From positions 1 to 26,772 of IMG/VR virus record IMGVR_UViG_3300049846_000558: a DNA stretch of 26,772 nucleotides. One strand, 5' to 3'. This stretch comes from a virus. Below are positions 14,214-22,399 of this stretch, piece after piece. Below the pieces are notes generated by a model. The model did not search any database. It was not told where the DNA came from and worked only from the letters and a program-made list of their open reading frames with translations. The number at the start of each line of letters is the position of its first letter. Within the stretch, counting starts at the first letter, position 1. The position numbers were made by a program, and so were the translations under genes.

Positions 14214-17200
14214 ATGCCTAATCTTAACGTATCCCGAGTAACATTCACCGCCAACGACCCAGTATATGGCGTATTTGTCGCCGGGGACATAGTAGATACT
14301 TACTTTGACACTACCTATTTAACCTATTCGGTAAAGCGAAACGGGGTAGACTATCCGCAGTCAGGGGCCAGCAGCATCCACACCTCGCAAAGGGAGCTTA
14401 ACACCGGCCAGCTATACTACCGATCCATTCAGCTACTCATTCCTGAGTATTGCATCGGCACAGATTTATATACTTTCAGCAATAAGCCCACAGCGGTAGA
14501 CACCTCCGGCGGATATTCTGACTGGCCCTACTGCGCTCACACGGTAACGGCCAACTCAAACCAGTGCGCCGCTGCTCCTGTCTATCAGGATTTGGCATGG
14601 AGCGGAACGCCTACAATAGTCCATTCCACTACGCCGGCCTCGCAGGACGGATCGATTACCTATACGGCTACGTCAAGCTATGGCCCTATTTACTATACCT
14701 TGAAGGGTGATTGGAGCGAGCAGAATACTACCGGGCAGTTTCTCTATCTCACCCCAGGGCAATATCTCCTGCAGGCCCGGGATAACAAAGGGTTTATCAT
14801 CGCTTACGGCTTTCAAATCATTGACCTATCTGCCGGACTGCGGCCGCCTCCTATCGCCGTTTGTGATCTTATTTTTCCGGGCTTTCCTACCATTGTCCAG
14901 GACTCCGGTGCCGGTGATGGGAGCATCACATTTACCGCCACATCCAGCAAGGCTATCCTGTATGCCCTGCGCGATTTCTTCTATTATGACGGAACGGGGC
15001 AAGCATCCAGCACGTTCAGCTCGCTACGGGCAGGCAATTACGTTTTGTATGCCGTTGATGCGAATAACTGCAAAGCCAACTATTCATTTACTATCCCTTT
15101 AGCGACGGCACCATCTACGCCTGCAGCTACACCTCCGACCAACGGGATAGTGTATCAAATGCAGATGCCCGACTACTGCGGAAATATCTCGGTGATCAAC
15201 GTGGTGAAGTTATCCTATACCGGCGCGGTCACCCAGGTAGACGGCGGATCAGCAAGCCCCATTGTGCACTCGATAAGGCTTGAAGGGTCTACCGACCCCT
15301 ACCCCACGGTTTCATCGCAGCAGTTGAGCATCACGTTCAAATCTACGCCCTTTCAATTCCTTTCCCTTTTTACCAATTCAGAGGATTACAGGGTCTACTA
15401 TTATAAAAACCGATCCCTTAACCTGGCCTGCAAGATTTATCCACAATCTTACAAGGAGGCCTATACTGAATCAGTAAACTACCCGGTGACTTTTGAGGCT
15501 TCCGACGGGCTGGCCGAATTGGATGATATTGATTTTCTGGATAGCACAGGGGCCAGGTATTCAGGCACACAAAAGCAAATCAGGGTCATCGCCTCCATCC
15601 TGGCCAAACTTGGGTTTAACCTCAACATCCGCTCGGCCTGTAATATTTTTGCTACGGGGATGTCAACGGGTGCGGCAAATGACCCGTTAGACCAGGCCTA
15701 TGTGGACTGCCAGGCCTACTATCCGAAGAATAAAGCCCTTTCCTGCATCGATGTTATCGACAGGATACTGGCACCCTACTGCGCGACCCTGGTACAATGG
15801 GCGGGCTATTGGTGGATAATACGCTATGAGGAGCTAGTGACTACTTCGGTCGCCTATCGGGAATATGACCCCACCGGGGCGTATGTAACCAATGGCACAT
15901 TCAATCCCCAGGTAGCCGTAAAGAAGGCCACCGATTACAATGCGCTGCATTGGATTGACGGGGCGTTCCTGGATATGACACCCGCATACGGTGACGTGAA
16001 ACTGGTCTACAAACAGGGTCTATTAAAATCCATTCTCAGGAACGGGGAGTTCAATATTGTCGAAACCAAAGGAATCGGCTTTGACTTGAAAAAGAGCATC
16101 GATTTGTCAGGTTTTACGATGATCAATAACTCGGACATCACAAACACTCAATTCACCTGGGTGGATGAGGAGCTTACTAACTCTGCTATTATCATCCAGG
16201 GGACGGGCCTTGCTTATATGACCACCACCATCCCGGGCTTTAAAATGGGAGGACTTGACAGGCTAAATATTATGGTCAAGTATAAAATTGAGGACACCGT
16301 GATAGGCTATCCTTACCAGAAGGTCAGGATGGTCGTCAAGCTGGGGAGTTACTATATGCTTGCCGATGGCTCGTGGTCAAATTCAGCAACGGCCACGGTC
16401 TTAACCAAATACGAAACCTCCGGCAGCAGCTTCAATGAGTTTAAGGCCTCAAGCGTCACTGCGCCGACGGGTGGGATTTACACCGGCGACCTGACCATTA
16501 GCATCTATACCAGCTACGTGTTGAACGCCGACTATACCTCTGTGGTGACCATGAAAACAAAGCAGACAGCGGGGCTGCCTACCGGGTACAGGACGGAGGC
16601 GTACGATAGCGGGTCGATGCTTTACTATGAACTGGAAAACAACACCTCGGAGAGCTACTACGGTAATACCATTTTTACGGGTGACTTGCTTTTGATCCCT
16701 ACCCTGATCACTTCTAAGGACATCATCAGGCCTAACGACTACAATAGCTCGACAAATCCCTATCAATGGGTATTGAAGAAACAAATTAACCCTGCGTTAA
16801 ATACTCCCGTGGTCGGACAGCTTACTATTGATGAAATAAAAGTAAACTATTCGCCCGGTGGTGCTGAATTGGCAGAGGATCAGATTTTAACCTGTTCACC
16901 CAGCACGACAAAAAAGGTATTTACAAAGACCATCTATCATGGCTCAGCCGTCGATTCTGTGAAAACGATCTTTGCCAATTCGTTCAGTTGGTCATCCGGC
17001 CCGGCGACACTTAGCGAGCTTTACGTGGCTAACCCCAACTCGACAAAGACGCACTTAAATTTTTTGCGTAACTCTTCCGGGGCATCTTGGTCAACCTGGA
17101 AGCGCAACGCAGTAAACGAAAGCAAGCCTTTGCAAGAGATTACCATGCTTTCCTATGCGGCGCAAATCAAAGACCCATCCAGAAGGATCAGCGGGTCGCT

Positions 17201-17423
17201 TTCAGCTATTCCTGTGGCTGGCTCGGCGGTATCGCTTAGCCCTATTTCAGTCATCAAAGACTATTATGACGGCAAGTTATACCGGCCGATATACACCTAC
17301 CGCGACAGGGAATGCCTTTATGAGGGGGAATTTATAGAACTCAAGGACATTACCGCAGGGGCCACTTCTACCGGCGGCGGGGTGAGGACTTTTAACAAAA
17401 CTTTTAACTCGACTTTCAAATGA
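14214..17423 (+). CDS. Large tail-tip protein with two SprB-like repeats
   Basis: 1069-residue protein following the tape measure, the normal slot for distal tail/baseplate hub proteins. Residues about 125-203 and 218-295 are two copies of a SprB-adhesin-like repeat: P-T-I-V, then DGSITYTATSS / DGSITFTATSS, later LTPGQYLLQARDNKG / LRAGNYVLYAVDANNC. SprB repeats occur in gliding and adhesion proteins of Bacteroidota. The rest (about 310-720) contains IRLEGSTDPYP, SFEASDGLAELDD-like text and VIDRILAPYCATLVQWAGYWWIIRYE, a pattern I associate with large tail proteins of Bacteroidota phages. No catalytic motif is seen. Likely roles are a structural hub plus reversible adhesion to the host surface. 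Confidence 0.75.
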   Translation: MPNLNVSRVTFTANDPVYGVFVAGDIVDTYFDTTYLTYSVKRNGVDYPQSGASSIHTSQRELNTGQLYYRSIQLLIPEYCIGTDLYTFSNKPTAVDTSGGYSDWPYCAHTVTANSNQCAAAPVYQDLAWSGTPTIVHSTTPASQDGSITYTATSSYGPIYYTLKGDWSEQNTTGQFLYLTPGQYLLQARDNKGFIIAYGFQIIDLSAGLRPPPIAVCDLIFPGFPTIVQDSGAGDGSITFTATSSKAILYALRDFFYYDGTGQASSTFSSLRAGNYVLYAVDANNCKANYSFTIPLATAPSTPAATPPTNGIVYQMQMPDYCGNISVINVVKLSYTGAVTQVDGGSASPIVHSIRLEGSTDPYPTVSSQQLSITFKSTPFQFLSLFTNSEDYRVYYYKNRSLNLACKIYPQSYKEAYTESVNYPVTFEASDGLAELDDIDFLDSTGARYSGTQKQIRVIASILAKLGFNLNIRSACNIFATGMSTGAANDPLDQAYVDCQAYYPKNKALSCIDVIDRILAPYCATLVQWAGYWWIIRYEELVTTSVAYREYDPTGAYVTNGTFNPQVAVKKATDYNALHWIDGAFLDMTPAYGDVKLVYKQGLLKSILRNGEFNIVETKGIGFDLKKSIDLSGFTMINNSDITNTQFTWVDEELTNSAIIIQGTGLAYMTTTIPGFKMGGLDRLNIMVKYKIEDTVIGYPYQKVRMVVKLGSYYMLADGSWSNSATATVLTKYETSGSSFNEFKASSVTAPTGGIYTGDLTISIYTSYVLNADYTSVVTMKTKQTAGLPTGYRTEAYDSGSMLYYELENNTSESYYGNTIFTGDLLLIPTLITSKDIIRPNDYNSSTNPYQWVLKKQINPALNTPVVGQLTIDEIKVNYSPGGAELAEDQILTCSPSTTKKVFTKTIYHGSAVDSVKTIFANSFSWSSGPATLSELYVANPNSTKTHLNFLRNSSGASWSTWKRNAVNESKPLQEITMLSYAAQIKDPSRRISGSLSAIPVAGSAVSLSPISVIKDYYDGKLYRPIYTYRDRECLYEGEFIELKDITAGATSTGGGVRTFNKTFNSTFK
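14586..15100 (+). repeat. Two SprB-type protein repeats
   Basis: The encoded blocks at residues 125-203 and 218-295 of the tail-tip protein align by eye over about 75 residues. They share TIV at the start, DGSIT-aromatic-TATSS, an L-aromatic-x-L stretch, G-x-Y-x-L-x-A and a D-x-N/K ending. Nucleotide identity is low apart from the DGSIT region, so the duplication is old. Confidence 0.7.
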
Positions 17424-18244
17424 GTAGTTACACGGCTTTAGGTTTTAAGGGGTATTGGGGATCGGCATCGGGGCCGTTCCAGGAAACCCTCAACTCGACG
17501 GTGACGGGCGTAGTCCTGCAGCAGGCTATGACGGACATATCAGATTCGTGCTTGTTCCAGGATCAGAGCGTTAACACTGACAGGTTTTACTTTGAGCGGG
17601 ATGATTTTCTCGGGGCTGCCAGTACAGGGACGGCTGTGGGGTGGTTCAGTCAGGTTTCCGGAGCAGGGGCTTCAACATCCGCCTCAACCGCATACGGAAT
17701 TGACGTTAGTGAGAGGGCATTAGGGCTAACCTCATTAGCAACCGGGACAACAGCTGCTGGATATGCTGAAATTTACAAATATCCAAGCAGCATGATAAAC
17801 ACGATTGCGACATTAAGGCTTCGGGCGCGAATTGGTCTACAGATATTATCAAACGGGACAGATCGCTATCAGTCTATTTTTGGCTTTGGTGATTCACTTG
17901 TGGCGGCAGATTCTACTAATGGGATGTACTTTCGATACAAGGACGATGTGAACTCTGGCAAATGGCAGGCGGTTACATCCAGCGGAGGGGTAAGAACTGC
18001 AACCGATACAGGTGTAACGGCAACAACTACATTTTCAATTTTTGACATCAGGGTAAACGCAGCGGGTACATCGGTAACTTTTTACATCGATGATGTATTG
18101 GTAGCCACCAATACCACAAATATCCCAACCAGTACGCAAAAATTTGGCCCTCAATGGTCAATGCTAAAATCAGTAGGGACTACAAGTCTAACCAATTATA
18201 TGGACTGGTACGAGTTAACAATAACCTACGCATCAGCACGGTAA
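17420..18244 (+). CDS. Lectin-like (concanavalin A-like) tail protein
   Basis: 274-residue beta-rich protein. From about residue 52 it shows a jelly-roll style pattern: FYFERDDFLG, a Ser/Thr-rich segment, RLRARIGLQI, FGFGDSL, GMYFRYKDD, WQAVTSSGG, then FDIRVNAAGTSVTFYIDDVLVATNT. The strand YIDDVLVAT near the end is typical of concanavalin A-like sandwich domains in phage tail proteins and glucanases, but no catalytic acid pair is evident. A glycan-binding or receptor-binding role on the tail is likely. It starts in an ATGA overlap with the tail-tip gene. Confidence 0.65.
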   Translation: MSSYTALGFKGYWGSASGPFQETLNSTVTGVVLQQAMTDISDSCLFQDQSVNTDRFYFERDDFLGAASTGTAVGWFSQVSGAGASTSASTAYGIDVSERALGLTSLATGTTAAGYAEIYKYPSSMINTIATLRLRARIGLQILSNGTDRYQSIFGFGDSLVAADSTNGMYFRYKDDVNSGKWQAVTSSGGVRTATDTGVTATTTFSIFDIRVNAAGTSVTFYIDDVLVATNTTNIPTSTQKFGPQWSMLKSVGTTSLTNYMDWYELTITYASAR

Positions 18245-18248
18245 AACT

Positions 18249-18611
18249 ATGGAAATCGTAAAAGGAGAATCAGCAAGCATCAACGGCACAGTCTACTCGT
18301 ACTGGAGCGGGGTGGCTTCTACCTCCACCATTGCTGACGTAACTGGCGGGTCTGTGAGCTGCCTGATTAAGCGCAACTATACCGACAATGACAACCAGGC
18401 GGTCCTCACCCTGACCGGCTCGGTAGTGTCTGGCCCGGCAGGTACGGTGACGGTAGCCATTACGGCAGCAGCCACCAACGCCCTGACCGACATCACTTCT
18501 AATCAGGTGGATTGGTACTACGAGGTATTGGTCAAGGTCGGCACCACCTACTACCGCACCGGGGTACAGTTTATTTCAATCCTTCCCCACGCAATCAAGA
18601 CCCTGCCATGA
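18249..18611 (+). CDS. Small beta-sandwich tail/baseplate protein
   Basis: 120-residue all-beta protein with a pattern reminiscent of the N-terminal domain of BppU-type baseplate proteins. It opens with a short strand (EIVKGESASINGTVY), then VTGGSVSCLIKRNYTDNDNQAVLTLTGSVV, PAGTVTVAI and a closing YYEVLVKVGTTYYRTGVQFISI. The tentative role is an attachment platform for tail fibres. It lies 4 bp after the lectin-like gene and ends in an ATGA overlap with the following mini-gene. Confidence 0.6.
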   Translation: MEIVKGESASINGTVYSYWSGVASTSTIADVTGGSVSCLIKRNYTDNDNQAVLTLTGSVVSGPAGTVTVAITAAATNALTDITSNQVDWYYEVLVKVGTTYYRTGVQFISILPHAIKTLP

Positions 18612-18811
18612 TCGTAGTCACGGAGCGAACGGGAGACATAAGGCACGAGGGCCGGAGCGGCGAGGTAGTGAACGAGGTGCGCAGCGGGTACATCGTGACG
18701 GCTTTGGGGACGATAGTAAGCGGAGGCGGAGGCATACCAGCAAGTGCTATGCTTTGGGATGACGGTTCAGCAATGCAATGGGACGATAACTCTTACATGA
18801 CATGGGATTAG
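18608..18811 (+). CDS. 67-residue protein with W-D-D repeats
   Basis: Start chosen at ATG 18608, which overlaps the upstream stop (ATGA), rather than an earlier in-frame ATG at 18512 inside the previous gene. The N-terminal half is charged (VTERTGDIRHEGRSGEVV), followed by GGGG. The C-terminus consists of three imperfect copies of a Met-x-Trp-Asp unit: MLWDDGS, MQWDDNS, MTWD. The last codons overlap the start of the tail fibre gene by 10 bp. I have no family name; placement indicates a fibre-associated protein or assembly factor. Confidence 0.65.
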   Translation: MIVVTERTGDIRHEGRSGEVVNEVRSGYIVTALGTIVSGGGGIPASAMLWDDGSAMQWDDNSYMTWD

Positions 18812-20556
18812 TATCAGCAGGTTCAGACATAGGCGCACTCGTAGGTACCGAGAAGATACCCGTTGGCGGCGCGGCTTCAGGGGTGACCACCCCGGAAAGG
18901 ATTAAGACGTTTGTGGGGGCTTGGGATTTAGCCTCCGGCGGTACGCTTACGGGAGCGAATACAATTACAGGCACAGGCCTAACACTTAAAGCTGTTTGGA
19001 ATGCGCTTGGCGTAACTCAAACCAATGGCTATGGTTGGTGGTTGGCGAATACAACGGCAGCAGCATCGGGAATAGGAAACCAGCAGTACTCCCCATCTAT
19101 AACTTGGGAAGGTCAAGGATGGAAAAGCAACGCGACAGCAGCAAGTCAATCTGTTAAGTTTACTTCTTATGTGGCCCCCACTGAAAGTACCGCAGCGCCA
19201 AATCCAGTTTGGAAATTGGATTACTCTGTTAATGGTGCGGCTTATGCTAATTTTTTAGTGGTTGGTACTGGAACTTTGGCTACTGGAATGGGGTCAACTG
19301 ATTCAGGATTATTGGTTGCTCATGCGGGCGCTCCTAACGGGCTCATAGGCTTATACAACAATGCAGGAACAGGAATTTATGCGGGGATAGGTTTTAATCT
19401 TGGCAGTGGCGCGGTCAAAGTAGGTGGGCTTGTAAACAGTTACTTTCTAACTCTTTTTAGCGATAACGTAGAGGCAGCCAGATTCACAACAGGCACAAGA
19501 AACTTTGCGATAGGTTCCACTACCGACAACGCACGACTATACGTTTCTCAAAGTGCGCTTTCCGCATCTTGGAAGCCCACCTTCCGATTAGACCCCGGCG
19601 CACACACTTCCATCACCAACACTTTAGAGAACATCAACAACGATTTCTCAGCGGTCACCCAAACTTGGGCAGGGGGTGGTACAGTAGCTACTCAAAGAGG
19701 GACGTATTTCAGGAGTCAGACTTTGGCAGGAGCGAGTGCGCAGACTTTTACCGACGCTTATACATTGTATGTTGACCCCCCAGTAAAAGGGACCAACGCT
19801 ACGATAACGAACAACTGGGCGTTGGGGGTGAATGGCCATGCCCGATTTGGAAGCCTTGGGGGGTCTGTTGCGCTTTATGATTTGGCTAACGGAAACATTA
19901 CCATTTCATTTCCTGCAGCGACTAAAGGATTTGGAGTCACAACAGGTGGAAACGGTATTTTCGTTCAGCCGGTTATCAACACGGCTGGCGGATTTGTTGT
20001 CACGGATGCAGTATCCGGAGTGGCTGATGCTACTGCAAGGCTGGACGTTAGGCAAGGCGCACTTTCAAGCGGTTGGATACCTACTTCTAAATTCACCCCC
20101 GGCGCACACACTTCGATGACTGCGGCAACCGCTTTCCCTAATCAGGTATTTTCAGCCGCAACTCTTTCATGGGTAGCAACTGCCGGAACTATCGCCGCTC
20201 AGAAGGATACAGAGTTTAGGGCCATCACACATTCAGCCGCTACAAGCGGAACTTTCACGGATTTATATAACGTGTTCATGGAGGAACCCGCAGTAGGTGG
20301 GGCCGCTACTGCTACACGCCAGTTTGCGCTAGGTTTGGGTGGGCCTCTTCAGATAGCAATAGGAACCGCATTGGGTTCTGCTTTAGCAAATACAATAGGA
20401 ATAAGCGCAAAGGATTCTTCCGATGGTGCGGCTAACGCTACGCTCGCTCTGTATTTGGAGCAAGCACCCGAAGCTACCGCAACATTTACACAATCACACA
20501 GGCTCAAAATTTGGGTTAACGGAACTGAATATTACTTACCACTTGATAACGTATAA
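18802..20556 (+). CDS. Tail fibre protein with internal duplication
   Basis: 584-residue Gly/Ala/Thr-rich fibre. The N-terminus (GALVGTEKIPVGG...TPERIKTFVG) is of a type that begins many fibres in Bacteroidota phages and probably attaches to the baseplate. Residues about 244-345 and 412-513 are two copies of a roughly 100-residue unit containing ARLYVSQSALSASW / ARLDVRQGALSSGW and PGAHTSI / PGAHTSM, then FTDAYTLYVDPP / FTDLYNVFMEEP. The C-terminus ends RLKIWVNGTEYYLPLDNV, perhaps a trimerisation tip. No chaperone or hydrolase motif is seen. Host recognition is the likely role. Confidence 0.78.
   Translation: MGLVSAGSDIGALVGTEKIPVGGAASGVTTPERIKTFVGAWDLASGGTLTGANTITGTGLTLKAVWNALGVTQTNGYGWWLANTTAAASGIGNQQYSPSITWEGQGWKSNATAASQSVKFTSYVAPTESTAAPNPVWKLDYSVNGAAYANFLVVGTGTLATGMGSTDSGLLVAHAGAPNGLIGLYNNAGTGIYAGIGFNLGSGAVKVGGLVNSYFLTLFSDNVEAARFTTGTRNFAIGSTTDNARLYVSQSALSASWKPTFRLDPGAHTSITNTLENINNDFSAVTQTWAGGGTVATQRGTYFRSQTLAGASAQTFTDAYTLYVDPPVKGTNATITNNWALGVNGHARFGSLGGSVALYDLANGNITISFPAATKGFGVTTGGNGIFVQPVINTAGGFVVTDAVSGVADATARLDVRQGALSSGWIPTSKFTPGAHTSMTAATAFPNQVFSAATLSWVATAGTIAAQKDTEFRAITHSAATSGTFTDLYNVFMEEPAVGGAATATRQFALGLGGPLQIAIGTALGSALANTIGISAKDSSDGAANATLALYLEQAPEATATFTQSHRLKIWVNGTEYYLPLDNV
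19531..20340 (+). repeat. Duplicated fibre unit, two copies 504 bp apart
   Basis: Copy 1 lies at about 19531-19836 and copy 2 at about 20035-20340. The stretch CCCCGGCGCACACACTTC is identical in both (near 19593 and 20097), showing recent common origin or gene conversion, while flanking codons have diverged. About 66 residues of non-repeat sequence separate the copies. Confidence 0.65.
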
Positions 20557-20559
20557 ACT

Positions 20560-20805
20560 ATGGCAAACGTAACAATTACAATCAATGACGCTAACCTGGC
20601 AGATGTCAGGGATACGCTCTGCGCCCGCTGGGGATATGTCGGTGACGGAACCAACGCAAGCAAAGTAGCTTTTTTGAAGGCACGAATAGCCCGCTGGGTT
20701 AAGGATGAATACAAGCTATCCAAAGCCGATTCGGCAGTGGTTACTTCTATTGACACCGTAAGAGAGGCCGCAATCACAACCGCTGAAACCGTAGATATTC
20801 AATAA
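20560..20805 (+). CDS. Small conserved-type tail-region protein
   Basis: 81-residue protein that begins with a strand (NVTITINDANLADVRDTLC) followed by two helices (VAFLKARIARWVKDEYKLS). Small proteins opening with this V-T-I-T-I-x-D-A pattern are frequent downstream of fibres in phages; function is not known to me. It lies 3 bp after the fibre gene and 2 bp before the next. Confidence 0.6.
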   Translation: MANVTITINDANLADVRDTLCARWGYVGDGTNASKVAFLKARIARWVKDEYKLSKADSAVVTSIDTVREAAITTAETVDIQ

Positions 20806-20807
20806 CA

Positions 20808-21086
20808 ATGAAATTAGACTTTAACTTCCAAATCAAAGGCCTTGATGGTAACGACATTCAGGGCGAAGGCGGCAATGCAGGCAAACTTCTTTCCGCTCTT
20901 CTGGCCTCACAGAATAAGGGCAACTCAATCAAGCTATATGATTGGGCCTTGAAGGTGTACAACAATACCCCTTTGGAAATAGATTCAACGGATGCGGATG
21001 TATTGATCGGATTGATTGAGGCAAGCGAGTCGTTGACGGTGATAGGCAAAGTTCCACTTATAAACTACATCAAGAGTGTAAAATGA
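20808..21086 (+). CDS. Small protein of unknown function
   Basis: 92-residue soluble protein (MKLDFNFQIKGLDGNDI...) with a beta-hairpin-like start, then mainly helices, including LLSALLASQNKGNSIKLYDWALKVYN and a C-terminal IGKVPLINYIKS. I have seen this general layout near fibre and lysis genes of phages, but no function is established to my knowledge. It is coupled by ATGA overlap to the first lysis-cassette gene. Confidence 0.6.
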   Translation: MKLDFNFQIKGLDGNDIQGEGGNAGKLLSALLASQNKGNSIKLYDWALKVYNNTPLEIDSTDADVLIGLIEASESLTVIGKVPLINYIKSVK

Positions 21087-21337
21087 CAAACGAGGTTCTT
21101 CAACTACAGGTATGGCTACTGGGCGGGGTTATCTCCTTTTTGCTCGTGGTGCTAATTGGCATACTCAAAAGCAATCTTTCCGATATAAAGAAGGTTTTGG
21201 ATGACCACACCCGCGACATCAGCGAATTGAAGAACTATAAAGCCTCAACGGATGAACGCTATACCAACAACAAGGAGATAGTGAACGAAATCCGCACCAA
21301 GTTGGACTTGATCTACGAACTGCACCGCGCTAAATGA
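21083..21337 (+). CDS. Membrane-anchored coiled-coil protein (lysis cassette)
   Basis: 84 residues: a short N-terminus, one hydrophobic segment (about 10-28, WLLGGVISFLLVVLIGIL), then a charged coiled coil (KKVLDDHTRDISELKNYK..). This is an N-in, type II membrane topology. It is tied by ATGA overlaps to both neighbours, and the next gene is the endolysin, so a lysis role (holin partner, antiholin or spanin-like) is likely. The sequence alone does not choose between them. Confidence 0.6.
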   Translation: MTNEVLQLQVWLLGGVISFLLVVLIGILKSNLSDIKKVLDDHTRDISELKNYKASTDERYTNNKEIVNEIRTKLDLIYELHRAK

Positions 21338-21804
21338 ATCTGAGCGAAAGAGTTTCATTGCTTACCGCCACCAAGAGCGACACGGCCATAAGGCTGGGGA
21401 TAGACAATACACCCGATCAGGTACAATTAGAGAACATGAAACGGGTATCAGGTAAAGTAATTGAGCCGATCTTAGCACGATTTCCGATGATATTCGTTTC
21501 GTCTTTCTTCCGTTCGGAGAAACTGAACAAAAGAATAGGCGGGGCTAAAAATTCTCAGCACATGACCGGCGAGGCGGTTGACCTGGATTCGCCAGATAAT
21601 ATTGCAAACCTTGACGTTTTCAACTTCGCTAAAGAGTATTTGACTTTTGACCAACTGATCTACGAAAGCCCTGACGAGAAAGGTATTCCCTCATGGGTGC
21701 ATATCAGTTTGAAAGACAAAGACAATAGGGGCCAGATATTGGTTTTCCTGAGTTCGACTAAGAAATACATTCCTTTTGGAGAGTATCAAATAGGCATGAT
21801 TTAA
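21334..21804 (+). CDS. Endolysin, M15 family zinc peptidase
   Basis: 156-residue peptidoglycan peptidase of the M15A type (D-Ala-D-Ala carboxypeptidase / L-alanyl-D-glutamate peptidase-like). Visible: SSFFRSEKLNKRIGG, then SQHMTGEAVDLD with zinc ligands H76 and D83, and WVHISL with H123, the third ligand. The SxxR pattern (S57, R60) preceding H-x6-D is characteristic. There is no signal peptide, so it needs a holin for export. It probably cleaves a stem peptide of the Gram-negative host. It starts in ATGA overlap with the membrane gene and ends 2 bp before the holin-like gene. Confidence 0.9.
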   Translation: MNLSERVSLLTATKSDTAIRLGIDNTPDQVQLENMKRVSGKVIEPILARFPMIFVSSFFRSEKLNKRIGGAKNSQHMTGEAVDLDSPDNIANLDVFNFAKEYLTFDQLIYESPDEKGIPSWVHISLKDKDNRGQILVFLSSTKKYIPFGEYQIGMI

Positions 21805-21806
21805 CT

Positions 21807-22055
21807 ATGACCATCGGAAAGAAAGAAGTCACCTTCCATTGGAGCAACTACACCAAGCCAACCCCGGCCAATCTTGAAAGGATCACCGGCGGGCTAAAGG
21901 ACATCATGGCGGGCATCGCGGGTATTACCATCGTAAGCGAACACTACACCGTATCGCTTGCCCTGACCATCGCCATCATCGTACTGGGCCAGCTGGTCAA
22001 GTTCTTTGCCAGCGTAGCCATGGAAGAGCGTAGCAACCAACCCCCACAAGCATGA
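21807..22055 (+). CDS. Holin-like membrane protein
   Basis: 82 residues: a polar N-terminal 30, then two hydrophobic stretches (about 32-44, and 49-70 with VSLALTIAIIVLGQLVKFFASVA), then a polar tail (MEERSNQPPQA). Small size, membrane segments and location directly after the endolysin make a holin the best call. The first segment is short, so one or two membrane passes are possible. It overlaps the following gene by 4 bp. Confidence 0.65.
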   Translation: MTIGKKEVTFHWSNYTKPTPANLERITGGLKDIMAGIAGITIVSEHYTVSLALTIAIIVLGQLVKFFASVAMEERSNQPPQA

Positions 22056-22399
22056 AGCAATACTTCCGGGAACTACTCATCGCGGCCCTGATCGTGGTCT
22101 TTTTCTGGTACGTCTTTACCGACCTCAGAGGCGAGAAGGTAAGGGAGGCCACATTCCAGCAAAGGGAGCAGGCATTGAAAGCCAGGCTCGACAGTCTACA
22201 AAGCCTCCAGCAGCGGGCCGACCTTCACGCCATCCAGGCCCTTACCGATTTGGAAGTCGCCAAGAGGCAAGTCCGTGAGCAGTCCGCCATCACCGAAAAA
22301 CTCAAAATACGATATGAAACTCTGCGCCGTACTGCTGTGCCTCGTTTGTCTGACGCTCAAATCGACAGCGCAGCAAATGCCCTTTATCCAATCCGATAG
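22052..22399 (+). CDS. Inner-membrane spanin-like protein
   Basis: 115 residues: an N-terminal anchor (about 8-23, LLIAALIVVFFWYVF) followed by a long periplasmic coiled coil rich in Gln, Arg, Glu and Leu (about 35-95). This is the layout of Rz-type i-spanins, which join with an outer-membrane partner to fuse membranes in the last step of lysis. The gene for a second exported protein begins inside its 3' end (22314), resembling the overlapping Rz/Rz1 plan. No sequence relation to lambda Rz is claimed. Confidence 0.6.
   Translation: MKQYFRELLIAALIVVFFWYVFTDLRGEKVREATFQQREQALKARLDSLQSLQQRADLHAIQALTDLEVAKRQVREQSAITEKLKIRYETLRRTAVPRLSDAQIDSAANALYPIR

Noticed and set aside
14214-20556. Variable repeat of a diversity-generating retroelement in the tail genes
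   Set aside because: No reverse transcriptase, template repeat or adenine-biased variable region is seen in the window.
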